From Blastococcus aggregatus (GTDB lineage: Bacteria; Actinomycetota; Actinomycetes; Mycobacteriales; Geodermatophilaceae), in assembly GCF_900221005.1 (NCBI RefSeq), contig NZ_OBQI01000001.1, positions 310,001 to 374,000 of the forward strand: a stretch of 64,000 nucleotides of DNA. Reading direction: 5' to 3'. Shown here piece after piece: positions 1 through 8,123 of this stretch (its first letter is position 1; each line of letters opens with the position of its first letter). A program made the translations under genes and the position numbers. Below the pieces are notes generated by a model. The model was not told the origin of the DNA and did not search any database. It worked only from the letters and a program-made list of their open reading frames with translations.

Positions 1-824
1 GTGATCTTGACGTTCTTGATCGTGCCGTCGACCTTGCACCAGGCGACCTGCTGGCCGCTCTTCATCTCACCGGAGTGGATGCGCAGCAGCGCGAGGCGAC
101 CGAGGTAGGGCGAGGCGTCGAGGTTGGTGACCTGCGCGCGCAGCGGCTCCTCGGCGTCGTAGACCGGTGCCGGGATGGTGTCCAGCAGGGTCTTGACCAG
201 GGGGCCGAGGTCGGAGCTGTCCGGCTCGGTGCCGTTCTCCGGGCGGGTCAGGGACGCCTTCCCGGAGCGCCCGCTGCAGTAGACGATCGGGAAGTCGAGG
301 TTGTCGGCAGACATGCCGGCGTCCTCCATGAGCTCCATGAACAGCTCGTAGCACTCGTCGACGACCTCGGCGATGCGCGCGTCGGCGCGGTCGGTCTTGT
401 TGACCGCGAGGATGACCGGCATCCCCTTCGCCAGCGCCTTGCGCAGCACGAAGCGGGTCTGCGGGAGCGGACCCTCGGAGGCGTCGACCAGCAGGCAGAC
501 GCCGTCGACCATGGACAGACCACGCTCGACCTCGCCACCGAAGTCGGCGTGACCGGGGGTGTCGACGATGTTGACGACGACAGGGTTGCCGTTCTCGTCG
601 GCCAGGTGGATCGCCGTGTTCTTGGCGAGGATGGTGATGCCGCGTTCACGCTCGAGGTCCATCGAGTCCATCACGCGGTCCTGCGTGGAGTCGTTGTCCG
701 TCCCCTCACCCTTGGAGCGCCCGAGGGCACCCGCCTGGCGGAGGAGGGCGTCGACCAGGGTCGTCTTGCCGTGGTCGACGTGAGCGATGATCGCCACGTT
801 GCGCAGGTCGTCGCGAGTGGGCAT
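1..824 (-). CDS. typA: Translational GTPase TypA/BipA, N-terminal part (cut by window edge)
   Basis: This is the first 274 codons of a ribosome-associated translational GTPase of the TypA/BipA family, related to EF-G and needed for ribosome assembly and stress growth. The start is ATG at 824, giving [20 protein letters not shown]; the G1 loop AHVDHGKTT is directly visible. The switch I region contains RERGITI, G3 is DTPGHADF and G4 is NKTD. The domain II beginning ([30 protein letters not shown]) is typical of BipA. The C-terminal half, including the BipA-specific domain, lies beyond position 1. A GAGG ribosome-binding site precedes the start. Identification is firm because [17 protein letters not shown] with this spacing is characteristic of TypA. 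Confidence 0.95.
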   Translation of the reverse strand, partial: MPTRDDLRNVAIIAHVDHGKTTLVDALLRQAGALGRSKGEGTDNDSTQDRVMDSMDLERERGITILAKNTAIHLADENGNPVVVNIVDTPGHADFGGEVERGLSMVDGVCLLVDASEGPLPQTRFVLRKALAKGMPVILAVNKTDRADARIAEVVDECYELFMELMEDAGMSADNLDFPIVYCSGRSGKASLTRPENGTEPDSSDLGPLVKTLLDTIPAPVYDAEEPLRAQVTNLDASPYLGRLALLRIHSGEMKSGQQVAWCKVDGTIKNVKI

Positions 825-924
825 GCGGTAGGGCCACCTCAGAGGGGTTCGGGGATGTCGCGGCGTCGGCGCGCGGCATCTCGTGTAACGGCCGCCATCC
901 CGGCGACCTTCCCAGGGTAGTCGC

Positions 925-1272
925 TCAGCCGGCTGCCACCTCCTCCCGCGGGACGTCGACCACCCCGAACGTGACTCCTGCGGCGGTGAGAGTGACCAGA
1001 CTCACCGCCAGCCAGGCCGACATCCCCACCCCGATGGCCAGCACGTGGGCCAGCACGAAGGCCCCGACGTACAGCGCGGCCAGCGCCACGGCGGTGGCCG
1101 GGCCCCGGCGGCGCAGCCAGAGAGCACCCGCCGCCAGGCCGGCGGCAGCGAAGACCGCACCCCCGAGCGCCCGGATGCCGGTGCCCTGCGCGATGCCGAA
1201 ACCGGCCGCGAGGCCGACCGCGACGAGGGCGGCCGAGGGGAAGCGGGTGCGGAGGAGGCTGCTGGTCGACAT
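925..1272 (-). CDS. Small four-helix membrane protein, unknown function
   Basis: This 115-residue protein is hydrophobic almost throughout. Four membrane segments can be placed at about residues 13-30, 36-52, 58-78 and 82-102, separated by short Arg-rich turns (LRRRG). I recognise no family motif. It follows the DsbA-like gene at 1286-2050 by 13 bases in the same direction, so it may be the last gene of the MauE-DsbA operon, perhaps as an accessory membrane component. The start ATG at 1272 is chosen because it gives a compact protein beginning MSTSSLLRT and fits the short intergenic space. The open frame continues upstream, but that part reads through the DsbA gene out of frame. Confidence 0.7.
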   Translation of the reverse strand: MSTSSLLRTRFPSAALVAVGLAAGFGIAQGTGIRALGGAVFAAAGLAAGALWLRRRGPATAVALAALYVGAFVLAHVLAIGVGMSAWLAVSLVTLTAAGVTFGVVDVPREEVAAG

Positions 1273-1285
1273 GCCGCCCAGTGTC

Positions 1286-2050
1286 CTACCCCTGCGCGGC
1301 GGCCGAGACGGCTGCCGCGATCCCCTCCGGGGTGGCCTCCCGCAGGGGCAGCTCCTCGCCGTCGACCCGGATGGTCGGGGTGCCCTGCAGCCCGGCCTTG
1401 CTGGCCTCGTCGGTGACCCGCCGGGTCCAGTCCTCGTACGCCAGGTCCCGGATCCCGTCGGCAACCCGGGTCCCGGTGGCGCCCGCCTGCCCGGCGAGGG
1501 CGACGAGCCGGTCGTCGGAGAGGCCGGGGCCGCCCTCCTCCGGCTGGGCGGCGAACAGCAGTCCGGAGAAGGCGACGAACGCCTCGGGCCCGGCGGCATC
1601 GGCGACCACCGCGGCCGCGTTGAGGGCGCGGGTCGAGTACCGGTCCGTCGACGCGCGGTCCAGGATCGCGACCGGGCGGTACTCGACGGCCGCTGCCCCC
1701 GAGTCCACCAGCTCGGCCAGGGTCGCCGCGTTCCGCTCCTCGAACGCCCGGCACACCGGGCAGAGGTAGTCCTCGTAGACCTCGATGACCACGGGGGCAC
1801 CGGCGTCGCCCACCCGGACGGCCGCGCCGTCGGCGACGGTGTTCCCGGGGACGGCCGCCCGGTCGGAGGTCGAGGTCCTCCTGTCCTGGACGACGAACAC
1901 GACGACCAGGGCGGTCAGCACGGCCACCGCGGCGGCGATGCCGCCGAGGATGCCGCGCCGGCGACGGGTGGCGGCCGTCTGGGCGAGGGCCACGCGGCGC
2001 GCCTCGGCGGCGCGCTTCGCGGCCGTGCGTGGACGACGGTCAGCGGGCAT
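1286..2050 (-). CDS. Membrane-anchored DsbA-like thiol-disulfide oxidoreductase
   Basis: A 254-residue thioredoxin-fold protein. It has an Arg/Ala-rich cytoplasmic N-terminus, one membrane anchor at about residues 33-55 and an exported catalytic domain. The active site is CPVC (residues 97-100) in the context VVIEVYEDYLCPVC, and the cis-proline loop is GTPTIRVDG near the C-terminus, as in the DsbA/Thioredoxin_4 group that oxidises or isomerises disulfides outside the membrane. The start ATG at 2050 lies inside the end of the MauE-like gene (11-base overlap), so the two are probably co-translated. In actinobacteria, membrane DsbA proteins with a MauE/DoxX or VKOR partner supply exported proteins with disulfides. 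Substrates cannot be read from the sequence. Confidence 0.88.
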   Translation of the reverse strand: MPADRRPRTAAKRAAEARRVALAQTAATRRRRGILGGIAAAVAVLTALVVVFVVQDRRTSTSDRAAVPGNTVADGAAVRVGDAGAPVVIEVYEDYLCPVCRAFEERNAATLAELVDSGAAAVEYRPVAILDRASTDRYSTRALNAAAVVADAAGPEAFVAFSGLLFAAQPEEGGPGLSDDRLVALAGQAGATGTRVADGIRDLAYEDWTRRVTDEASKAGLQGTPTIRVDGEELPLREATPEGIAAAVSAAAQG

Positions 2051-2567
2051 CGGTCGGCTCCGTCCGTTCGGTGCGGCCCGGCGACGCGGGCGCGGAGGGC
2101 GGCACGTCCCTGCCACCGAAGGCCAGCCGCGAGCGCGGCCGGAGGGTCAGGAAGACGGCGAGCACCAGGAGACCGAGATCGCGCGCGACCTCCGCCGGGT
2201 AGGCGGTGCTCCCCGCCGCCACCTCGCCACCTCCGCCGAAGCAGCCGCAGTCGATCTGCAGCCCGCGCGCCCAGGCCGATCCCACTCCGGCGAGGAACAC
2301 CAGGACCAGCACCGCAGCGGCGGCCGCGGCCGCGCGCACGAAGACCCCCAGGATCAGCGCGAGACCGACGGCGATCTCCAGGACCGGCAGACCGAACGCG
2401 ACCGGCTCCACCAGCGGCTCCGGCAGCAGCCGGTAGGCCCGCACGGCGCGGACCGCGGCCGCCGGATCCGGGATCTTGAGCAGGCCCGCCACGAGGAACA
2501 CCGCGCCGAGCAGGACGCGCGCGGCGGTCGCCACCCAGGGCACCGCCGGCGCCAGGCCTCTCCCCAT
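2040..2567 (-). CDS. MauE/DoxX-family redox-associated membrane protein
   Basis: A 175-residue membrane protein with four predicted helices (about 14-32, 55-75, 78-95 and 127-145). Between helices 3 and 4 it carries RGLQIDCGCFGGGG; the DCGCF cysteine pair (residues 106-110) is the hallmark of the MauE branch of the DoxX-like superfamily. MauE is thought to work with a thiol-disulfide protein in maturing exported enzymes. The next gene is a CPVC thioredoxin-fold protein and overlaps this one by 11 bases. This supports a role as membrane electron partner for that DsbA-like protein. No methylamine dehydrogenase genes are nearby, so the methylamine role itself is not supported. Confidence 0.85.
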   Translation of the reverse strand: MGRGLAPAVPWVATAARVLLGAVFLVAGLLKIPDPAAAVRAVRAYRLLPEPLVEPVAFGLPVLEIAVGLALILGVFVRAAAAAAAVLVLVFLAGVGSAWARGLQIDCGCFGGGGEVAAGSTAYPAEVARDLGLLVLAVFLTLRPRSRLAFGGRDVPPSAPASPGRTERTEPTDAR

Positions 2568-2645
2568 GCCGCATCAGTCGTTCGCCGGACGTCTCCGGTT
2601 CCACGGGACGCACGTGACCCTGCTCACGCCGTGCGCGGGACGCGC

Positions 2646-2681
2646 GAGAGGCCCCGGACGACGATGCGTCCGGGGCCTCTC
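2646..2681 (-). terminator. Strong hairpin terminator after the YceI gene
   Basis: A perfect 15-base-pair stem (2646-2660 with 2667-2681) closes a 6-base loop, ACGATG. It lies 18 bases past the YceI stop codon. There is no U-tract, as is usual in high-GC actinobacteria. Confidence 0.8.
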
Positions 2682-2698
2682 GGGGAGAGCCTGCGCGA

Positions 2699-3259
2699 TC
2701 AGGCGGCGCGGAGCACGGCCTCGATCTCGAGCTCGACGCTGATCTTGTCGCCGACGACGACGCCGCCGCCGTCCATCGGCATGTCGATGTCCACGCCGAA
2801 CTCCTTGCGGGAGATCTCGGTCTTGGCGCTGAAGCCGGCGCGCGTGCCGCCGTAGGCGTCGGGGCCGAAGCCGTTGAGCTCGAGCGCCAGGGTCACCGGC
2901 TTGGTGATGCCCTTGATGGTCAGCTCGCCCTCGACCAGCCAGTCCTCGCCCTTGGCGCGGACGGCGGTGGAGCGGAAGTCCATGACGGTGTGGTTGCCCA
3001 CGTCGAAGAAGTCGGCGGAGCGGATGTGCGCGTCACGCTGCTCCTGACGGGTGTCGATCGAGTCCATGTCGATGCTGGCGGTCACCGAGGACTGGGCCGG
3101 GTCCTCGGCGGTGACGAGCTCGCCGGAGAACTGGCGGAAGTAGCCACGGACCTTGCTCACCATCATGTGGCGGACGGCGAAGCCGACGGTCGAGTGGCTG
3201 GCGTCGATGTCCCAGGTGCCGACGACGTAGCCGGGGATCTGGCGCAGGGTGCTGGTCAT
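2699..3259 (-). CDS. YceI family lipocalin-like protein
   Basis: A 186-residue YceI-domain protein. The family forms a lipocalin-like beta barrel that binds long polyisoprenoid or fatty-amide lipids. Family landmarks are the opening GTWDIDASHSTVGFAVRHMMVSKVRG, then SVTASIDMDSIDTRQEQRDAHIRSADFFD, and GELTIKGITKPVTL. No signal peptide is present, so this copy is likely cytoplasmic, as in many actinobacterial homologues. Start ATG at 3259 is preceded by a clear GGAGGAA ribosome-binding site; a longer frame upstream runs into the operator region and is unlikely to be used. The gene is divergent from a MarR regulator, with a perfect palindrome between them, so MarR control is likely. Confidence 0.9.
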   Translation of the reverse strand: MTSTLRQIPGYVVGTWDIDASHSTVGFAVRHMMVSKVRGYFRQFSGELVTAEDPAQSSVTASIDMDSIDTRQEQRDAHIRSADFFDVGNHTVMDFRSTAVRAKGEDWLVEGELTIKGITKPVTLALELNGFGPDAYGGTRAGFSAKTEISRKEFGVDIDMPMDGGGVVVGDKISVELEIEAVLRAA

Positions 3260-3307
3260 GGTTCCTCCAAGATTGTTGAGCGCTTGACCTTCTGCTCGAC
3301 CGTAGCG

Positions 3308-3325
3308 TAGTTGAAGGCGCAACTA
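3308..3325. promoter_or_regulatory. Palindromic operator between yceI-like and marR-like genes
   Basis: TAGTTGAAGGCGCAACTA is a perfect inverted repeat (TAGTTG, 6-base spacer, CAACTA). It lies just upstream of the MarR gene's -10 hexamer and within the promoter region of the divergent YceI gene. Length and symmetry suit a MarR dimer. Confidence 0.7.
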
Positions 3326-3334
3326 TTCCGCCAG

Positions 3335-3340
3335 TAGGAT
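3335..3340 (+). promoter_or_regulatory. -10 hexamer of leaderless MarR transcript
   Basis: TAGGAT ends exactly 6 bases before the ATG at 3347, placing the transcript start at or next to the start codon. Confidence 0.55.
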
Positions 3341-3346
3341 GTCGGC

Positions 3347-3865
3347 ATGACCGCGCACGTGTCGCCCGCCAGTACCGGTGCCCCGGACCACGCCGAGCCC
3401 CGGTGGCTGGACGCCGGCGAGCAGCGGGCCTGGCGCGCCTGGGTCTACAGCGCGCAGCTGCTCACCGACCGGCTCGACCGCGAGCTGACCCACGCCACCG
3501 GGATCTCGCACGCGTACTACGAGATCCTGGTCGCGCTCTCCGAGGAGCCCGAGCGCCGGATGCGGATGAGCGAGCTGGCCGACCGGTGCCTCTCCTCCCG
3601 CAGCCGGCTGTCGCACGCCGTCTCCCGCCTGGAGGAGCGCGGCTGGGTGCGCCGGCAGGTGTGCCCGGAGGACGGCCGGGGGCAGCTCGCCGTCCTCACC
3701 GACGAGGGGTTCGCCGCGCTCGAGGCGGCCGCGCCGGTGCACGTGGAGAGCGTGCGCACGCACCTGTTCGACCAGCTCAGCCCCGCGCAGGTCGAGGCGA
3801 TGCGCGACTTCGGCGAGGCCCTGCTGCGCCACCTGGACCCGACGCAGATCCGCGGCCTGGACTGA
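3347..3865 (+). CDS. MarR family transcriptional regulator
   Basis: A 172-residue winged-helix regulator. The MarR core is visible: helical dimerisation region (residues 23-60), then the recognition segment MRMSELADRCLSSRSRLSHAVSRLEERGWVRR and the wing VCPEDGRGQLAVLTDEGFAAL. MarR proteins repress by binding short palindromes and are released by small lipophilic or phenolic ligands, or by oxidation. It is transcribed away from the YceI gene with a palindromic site between the two; autoregulation and control of YceI are the simplest reading. The start ATG lies 6 bases after a TANNNT element with no ribosome-binding site, indicating a leaderless mRNA. The two cysteines are not in the OhrR position, so peroxide sensing is not indicated. 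Confidence 0.88.
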   Translation: MTAHVSPASTGAPDHAEPRWLDAGEQRAWRAWVYSAQLLTDRLDRELTHATGISHAYYEILVALSEEPERRMRMSELADRCLSSRSRLSHAVSRLEERGWVRRQVCPEDGRGQLAVLTDEGFAALEAAAPVHVESVRTHLFDQLSPAQVEAMRDFGEALLRHLDPTQIRGLD

Positions 3866-3874
3866 CCCGCCCGG

Positions 3875-4771
3875 TCAGTCGACGGCGCGCACGTCCGGCG
3901 GTCGCGCGGGCCACGGCGGCACCCCGGCGATCGGGCCGGTCCCCAGCGGCGCGGCGAAGTGGGCGGGACGCTTCTCCAGGAAGGCGGCCACACCCTCGGC
4001 GCTGTCGGGCCCCTCGCCGAGCTCGACCACCGCACGGGAGTCCGCGCGATGCGCATCCCAGGGCGAGGGGGCGCCGAGCATCGACCACAGCAGCTGCCGC
4101 GCGGCGCCGACCGCGAGCCCGCTGGTGTTCGTGATGATCTCCCGGGCCAGCGCGTAGGCGGTGGGCAGCAGCTCGTCGTCGGCCACCACCCGCGAGACCA
4201 GCCCGCCGTCCAGCGCCTCCCGGGAGTCGAAGACCCGCCCCGTGGCCACCCACTCCATCGCCCGGCTGATGCCGACCACCCGCGGCAGGAACCAGGACGA
4301 GGCGGCCTCGGGCGGCAGGCCGACCCTGCCGAACACGAACCCGAAGCGCGCCGACTCCGCGGCGATCCGGATGTCCATGGGCAGCGTGAGGGTCGCCCCG
4401 ACGCCCACCGCCGGCCCGTTGATGGCCGCGATCACCGGCTTGCGCAGGGCGGCGAACGCCAGGGCCGACACCCCGCCCGCGTCCCGCCGGAAGCCGGCGA
4501 TCTCGTCGCGCAGCGGCCCCGGCGGCAGTGCCCGCCCCCGCCGGTCGGCGAAGCTGGCCGGCCCGCCCCCGAGGTCCGCGCCCGCGCAGAACCCGCGGCC
4601 CGACCCCGTCACGACCACGACGCGCACCTCGTCGTCGGCGTCGGCCGTGGCCGCCACCTGGGTGAGCTCGTCGGCCATGGTGGGGGTGAAGGCGTTCAGC
4701 CGCTCCGGCCGGTGCAGCCACACCGTGGCAATCCGGTCGGAGACCTCGTAGCGCAGCTCGGTCAGGTCCAC
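3875..4771 (-). CDS. Enoyl-CoA hydratase/isomerase (crotonase family)
   Basis: A 298-residue crotonase-fold enzyme acting on enoyl- or related acyl-CoA thioesters. Both oxyanion-hole segments are present: SGRGFCAGADL and NGPAVGVGATL. The segment GLPPEAASSWFLPRVVG supplies the Glu in the usual catalytic position. The GTG at 4771 is preferred because GGAAGG lies 6 bases upstream and the protein then begins VDLTELRYEVSDRIATVWLHRPERLNAF, the normal family start; an earlier in-frame GTG at 4822 falls inside the operator region. It faces a TetR gene and two acyl-CoA ligases, consistent with fatty acid or aromatic acyl-CoA degradation. Hydratase and isomerase cannot be told apart here. Confidence 0.88.
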   Translation of the reverse strand: MDLTELRYEVSDRIATVWLHRPERLNAFTPTMADELTQVAATADADDEVRVVVVTGSGRGFCAGADLGGGPASFADRRGRALPPGPLRDEIAGFRRDAGGVSALAFAALRKPVIAAINGPAVGVGATLTLPMDIRIAAESARFGFVFGRVGLPPEAASSWFLPRVVGISRAMEWVATGRVFDSREALDGGLVSRVVADDELLPTAYALAREIITNTSGLAVGAARQLLWSMLGAPSPWDAHRADSRAVVELGEGPDSAEGVAAFLEKRPAHFAAPLGTGPIAGVPPWPARPPDVRAVD

Positions 4772-4808
4772 GGAGCGCCTTCCATCGGGGATGCGGGGCG
4801 CGGGCAGC

Positions 4809-4843
4809 GTGACACCGGTCACGTCGGGCAGTCAACGGTGACT
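4809..4843. promoter_or_regulatory. Two spaced palindromes between crotonase and TetR genes
   Basis: GTGAC-ACCG-GTCAC (4809-4822) and AGTCA-ACGG-TGACT (4830-4843) are both perfect inverted repeats with 4-base spacers. Their centres are 21 bp apart, two helical turns, so two TetR dimers could sit on one face of the DNA. They cover the promoter of the crotonase gene and lie just upstream of the TetR -10 element. Confidence 0.65.
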
Positions 4844-4865
4844 GTCGCACAGGGCGTCCCGGCCG

Positions 4866-4871
4866 TAGGTT
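4866..4871 (+). promoter_or_regulatory. -10 hexamer of leaderless TetR transcript
   Basis: TAGGTT ends 6 bases before the GTG at 4878. Confidence 0.5.
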
Positions 4872-4877
4872 CGGGCG

Positions 4878-5519
4878 GTGACCGTCACCGAGCGGCCGCC
4901 CGGACCCCGCTCCCGGTCGGCACGCACCGCCGACAGCAGGCTGCTGATCCTCGACGCGGCCGTCGCCTGCCTGGTCGAGGACGGCTACGCCGGAGCCTCG
5001 ACCCTGGCGGTCCAGGCCCGCGCCGGCGTCTCCCGCGGGCGGCTGCTGCACCACTTCCCCTCGCGGGCCGAGCTGCTCGTCGCCGCCGCCGACCACCTGG
5101 CGACGACGAAGCTCGAGGAGGTCCGGCTGCGCTCCGCGGCGCTCATGGCCGACGGGCCCACCGGCCGGGAGCGGGTGGACCGCGCGATCGACCTCATGTG
5201 GGCGACGTTCCAGGAGCCGCCGTTCTGGGCGGCGACCGAGCTGTGGACCGCCGCCCGCACCGACCCGGCGCTGCGCGCGGCGCTGCGTGGCGAGGAGCGC
5301 CGGCTGCGGGCGGCGATCACCGCGGTCGGCGACGGGATCTGGGGGGCCGAGATCGCCGCCGCCCCGATCTACGCCGAGCTCACCGAGCTGCTGTTCACCA
5401 GCATGCGGGGGGTGGCCCTGGTCTACGCCTTCGAGAGCCGCCCGGCCGCGACCGATCCGCACCTGCCGCTGTGGAAGCGGCTGGCCGCCCGGCTGCTGGA
5501 GCTCGACGGCGAGGCTTGA
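4878..5519 (+). CDS. TetR family regulator of the acyl-CoA block
   Basis: A 213-residue TetR/AcrR repressor. The N-terminal helix-turn-helix runs from about residue 20 to 65 (LLILDAAVACLVEDGYAGASTLAVQARAGVSRGRLLHHFPSRAELL). The remaining helical domain is the ligand pocket, with TAARTDPALRAALRGEERRLRAAI in the usual position. It is divergent from the crotonase gene and followed after 65 bases by an acyl-CoA ligase gene, so the likely ligand is an acyl-CoA or fatty acid and the likely targets are both flanking genes. Two palindromes upstream fit its binding sites. The start GTG appears leaderless. Confidence 0.85.
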   Translation: MTVTERPPGPRSRSARTADSRLLILDAAVACLVEDGYAGASTLAVQARAGVSRGRLLHHFPSRAELLVAAADHLATTKLEEVRLRSAALMADGPTGRERVDRAIDLMWATFQEPPFWAATELWTAARTDPALRAALRGEERRLRAAITAVGDGIWGAEIAAAPIYAELTELLFTSMRGVALVYAFESRPAATDPHLPLWKRLAARLLELDGEA

Positions 5520-5584
5520 CCACCCCGCCGATCACCGTGACCATGACGCAGATCACACCCGGCCAGGCCAGTCGAGGAGCGTCC

Positions 5585-7156
5585 GTGAGCGTCGAGATCC
5601 CCGCCCTGCAGGGCCGTGGCATGACCATGGGCGACCAGCTCGCCCGGCATGCCCGGAAGAACCCGCAGGACACCGCCCTCCGCTTCGACGGGGCCGGCCG
5701 CACCTACCGCGAGCTCGACGAGCGGGTGACCCGGCTGGCCCGCGCCCTGCAGGAGCGCGGCGTCGGATCCGGCGACCGGGTCGCGGTCCTGGCGCTGAAC
5801 GGCATGGAGACCTGGGAGACCTACCTCGCCGGCGTGCGGCTGGGCGCGATCGTGGTGCCGGTCAACTTCCGGCTCGTGCCGGACGAGGTGGCCTACGTGC
5901 TCACCGACTCGGGCGCCGTCGCCCTCGTCGTCGACGCCGCGCTCCTCCCGGTCGCCGAGAAGGCCCGGCAGCTGGCGCCGTCGGTGACCAGCACGCTGGT
6001 GATCGGCGAGGAGTACGAGGCGGCCCTCGCCGCGGCGGGCGACGAGCCGCTCGACGTCGCGGTCGACGAGGCCGATCCCGCCTTCCTCATGTACACGTCG
6101 GGGACCACCGGCCGCCCCAAGGGCGCGGTGCTGACCCACCGCAACCTGCTCATGCACGCCTTCAGCCAGCTCGCCACCCTCGGGTCCGACCCCGACGACC
6201 GGGTCGGCGTCCCCGGCGCACCGCTGTTCCACATCGCCGGCCTGGCCGGCGGCATGCTGCCGCTGCTGCTCGGCGGCACGCACATCATCATCCGGTCCGG
6301 CGCGTTCGACCCGGCCGAGACGCTCGACCTGATGGAGCGGGAGAAGGTCTCCAACATCTTCCTGGTGCCCGCGATGTGGGCGGCCGTCCTCGCCGTCCCG
6401 GATCTCGCCGACCGCGACCTCTCCTCCCTGCGCCGGATCTCCTGGGGCGCAGCACCCGCCTCGACCACGCTGCTGCGGGGGCTGATCGAGGCCTTCCCCC
6501 AGGCCGAGGTGATCACCGCGTTCGGGCAGACCGAGTGCAGCCCGGTCACCTGCCTGCTCCGCGGCGAGGACTCGGTGCGCAAGATCGGCTCGATCGGCAC
6601 CCCGATCCTCAACGTCGAGGTGCGGGTGGTCGACGAGTCGATGCAGGACGTCCCGCAGGGCGAGGTCGGCGAGATCGTCTACCGCAGCCCGATGGTGATG
6701 AAGGAGTACTGGAACAAGCCCGAGGCGACCGCCGAGGCCTTCGCCGGCGGCTGGTTCCACTCCGGTGACCTCGTGCGGCAGGACGAGGACGGCTACTTCT
6801 ACGTCGTCGACCGCAAGAAGGACATGATCATCTCCGGCGGGGAGAACATCTACTGCGCCGAGGTCGAGGACGTGCTCGCCGCGCACCCCAAGGTCGGCGA
6901 GGTCGCGCTGATCGGCGTGCCCGACACGAAGTACGGCGAGGCGCCCCTGGCGGTGATCGCCCCGCGCGACCCGGCCGACCCGCCGACGTCCGAGGAGCTC
7001 GCGGCGTGGTGCCGGGAGAAGCTGGCGCGCTACAAGAACCCGCGGGAGTACTCGATCGTCGGCGCCCTGCCCCGCAACCCCAGCGGCAAGGTGCTCAAGA
7101 CGGCACTGCGCCAGGAGCACTCCGCCGGCGCGCTGGTCGCCGAGCCGGTGGTCTGA
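5585..7156 (+). CDS. Acyl-CoA ligase (AMP-binding, long-chain fatty acid type)
   Basis: A 523-residue member of the adenylate-forming superfamily that activates a carboxylic acid via acyl-AMP to the CoA thioester. The P-loop is YTSGTTGRPKG (about residues 170-180), the A5 motif is FGQTE, the hinge region contains GWFHSGDLVRQDEDGYFYVVDRKKDMI, and the C-terminal catalytic lysine sits in NPSGKVLK. The GTG at 5585 is chosen because GAGGAG lies 5 bases upstream; an ATG at 5543 is in frame but lacks such a site. It follows the TetR gene and resembles FadD13-like and cyclohexanecarboxylate ligases, but the substrate cannot be fixed from motifs. Confidence 0.88.
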   Translation: MSVEIPALQGRGMTMGDQLARHARKNPQDTALRFDGAGRTYRELDERVTRLARALQERGVGSGDRVAVLALNGMETWETYLAGVRLGAIVVPVNFRLVPDEVAYVLTDSGAVALVVDAALLPVAEKARQLAPSVTSTLVIGEEYEAALAAAGDEPLDVAVDEADPAFLMYTSGTTGRPKGAVLTHRNLLMHAFSQLATLGSDPDDRVGVPGAPLFHIAGLAGGMLPLLLGGTHIIIRSGAFDPAETLDLMEREKVSNIFLVPAMWAAVLAVPDLADRDLSSLRRISWGAAPASTTLLRGLIEAFPQAEVITAFGQTECSPVTCLLRGEDSVRKIGSIGTPILNVEVRVVDESMQDVPQGEVGEIVYRSPMVMKEYWNKPEATAEAFAGGWFHSGDLVRQDEDGYFYVVDRKKDMIISGGENIYCAEVEDVLAAHPKVGEVALIGVPDTKYGEAPLAVIAPRDPADPPTSEELAAWCREKLARYKNPREYSIVGALPRNPSGKVLKTALRQEHSAGALVAEPVV

Positions 7157-7159
7157 CCC

Positions 7160-8014
7160 TCAGCCGGTCCAGGCCTCGGCGACCCGTTCGGCCACCGCGG
7201 CCGCCTGCGCCCGCCCGGCCCGTGCCGAGCCCGCGCGCGCCGCGGGGTCGAGCACGTTGCGGCCGATCGCCGCCTTGCTGCCCTGGTCCGGGCTGACGAC
7301 GGCGACGCGGGCCGAGACCATCGAGGTGACCTGCGCGTCGACGCTGGTGATCGGCCCGACACCGCGCGGGATCGGGGCGAGCACCACGAGCCGGTCGTGG
7401 CCCTGGGCGAGGTCGGCGTTGGCCGTCGAGCGCATCCCGCCGTCGATGTAGCGCTTCCCGCCGATGGTCACCGGCGGGTAGACGCCGGGAACGGCGCAGC
7501 TGGCCGCGACCGCCTGGAGCAGGGGCACCCCGGACGAGCGGTCGAAGGCGGTGAACTCGCCCGTGGCCGCGTCGACGGCGGTGACGGTGAGCTGCCGGTC
7601 CGGCCACTCGCTGCCGACCAGCCGGGCGCCGATGACGTCGAGCCGCTCCTGCTCCGTCGGCGTCAGACCGGCCTTCTCGGCGGCCAGCGCCACCTGCCCG
7701 ACCCGGCGGCGGAACTCCTCGTCCCGGCCACGGGTGACCAGCATCGCCCAGGCGTAGCGGGCGAGGTTGGCCCGCGTCATCCGCGCCACCTTCTCCTGGG
7801 CCGGAGGCTGGATCTGACGGGCGAACATCGCCTCGAGCTCGGCCCCGCCGGTCACCTGCGCGCCCACCACCGACCCGGCGGACGTGCCGACGACCAGGTC
7901 GGCGGAGGTGAGGTCCACGCCCGCCTCGGCGAGCCCGGCCAGCAGGCCGATCTCCCAGGCGATGCCCGTGATGCCGCCGCCGCCGAGGACGAGGGCCGTG
8001 CGCTGGTCGCTCAT
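7160..8014 (-). CDS. Patatin-like phospholipase/acylhydrolase
   Basis: A 284-residue patatin-fold lipid acyl hydrolase. The oxyanion glycine loop GGGGITG is at residues 11-17, the nucleophile GTSAG at 43-47 (Ser45), and the catalytic Asp in KRYIDGGMRS; together these form the Ser-Asp dyad. There is no signal peptide, so it acts inside the cell. It starts with ATG at 8014. The gene sits convergent to one acyl-CoA ligase (3-base gap) and divergent from a second. A natural reading is that it frees fatty acids that the ligases then activate, but co-regulation is not shown. Confidence 0.88.
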   Translation of the reverse strand: MSDQRTALVLGGGGITGIAWEIGLLAGLAEAGVDLTSADLVVGTSAGSVVGAQVTGGAELEAMFARQIQPPAQEKVARMTRANLARYAWAMLVTRGRDEEFRRRVGQVALAAEKAGLTPTEQERLDVIGARLVGSEWPDRQLTVTAVDAATGEFTAFDRSSGVPLLQAVAASCAVPGVYPPVTIGGKRYIDGGMRSTANADLAQGHDRLVVLAPIPRGVGPITSVDAQVTSMVSARVAVVSPDQGSKAAIGRNVLDPAARAGSARAGRAQAAAVAERVAEAWTG

Positions 8015-8123
8015 CCACTGATGGTCACAGACCCTCGACAGCCCGTGTGGTGTGGGCCACCCTGTCGGGGATGTTCCGACGGAGGAACACCGCCCCACGA
8101 GGCACTGACCTGGAAGGACGCGC

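Noticed and set aside
3959..7156. A 1,065-codon open frame continuing from the crotonase region into the ligase gene
   Set aside because: Only the last 523 codons show ligase motifs; the earlier part is antisense to the crotonase and out of frame with TetR, low-complexity Arg/Gly/Pro text typical of high-GC shadow frames.
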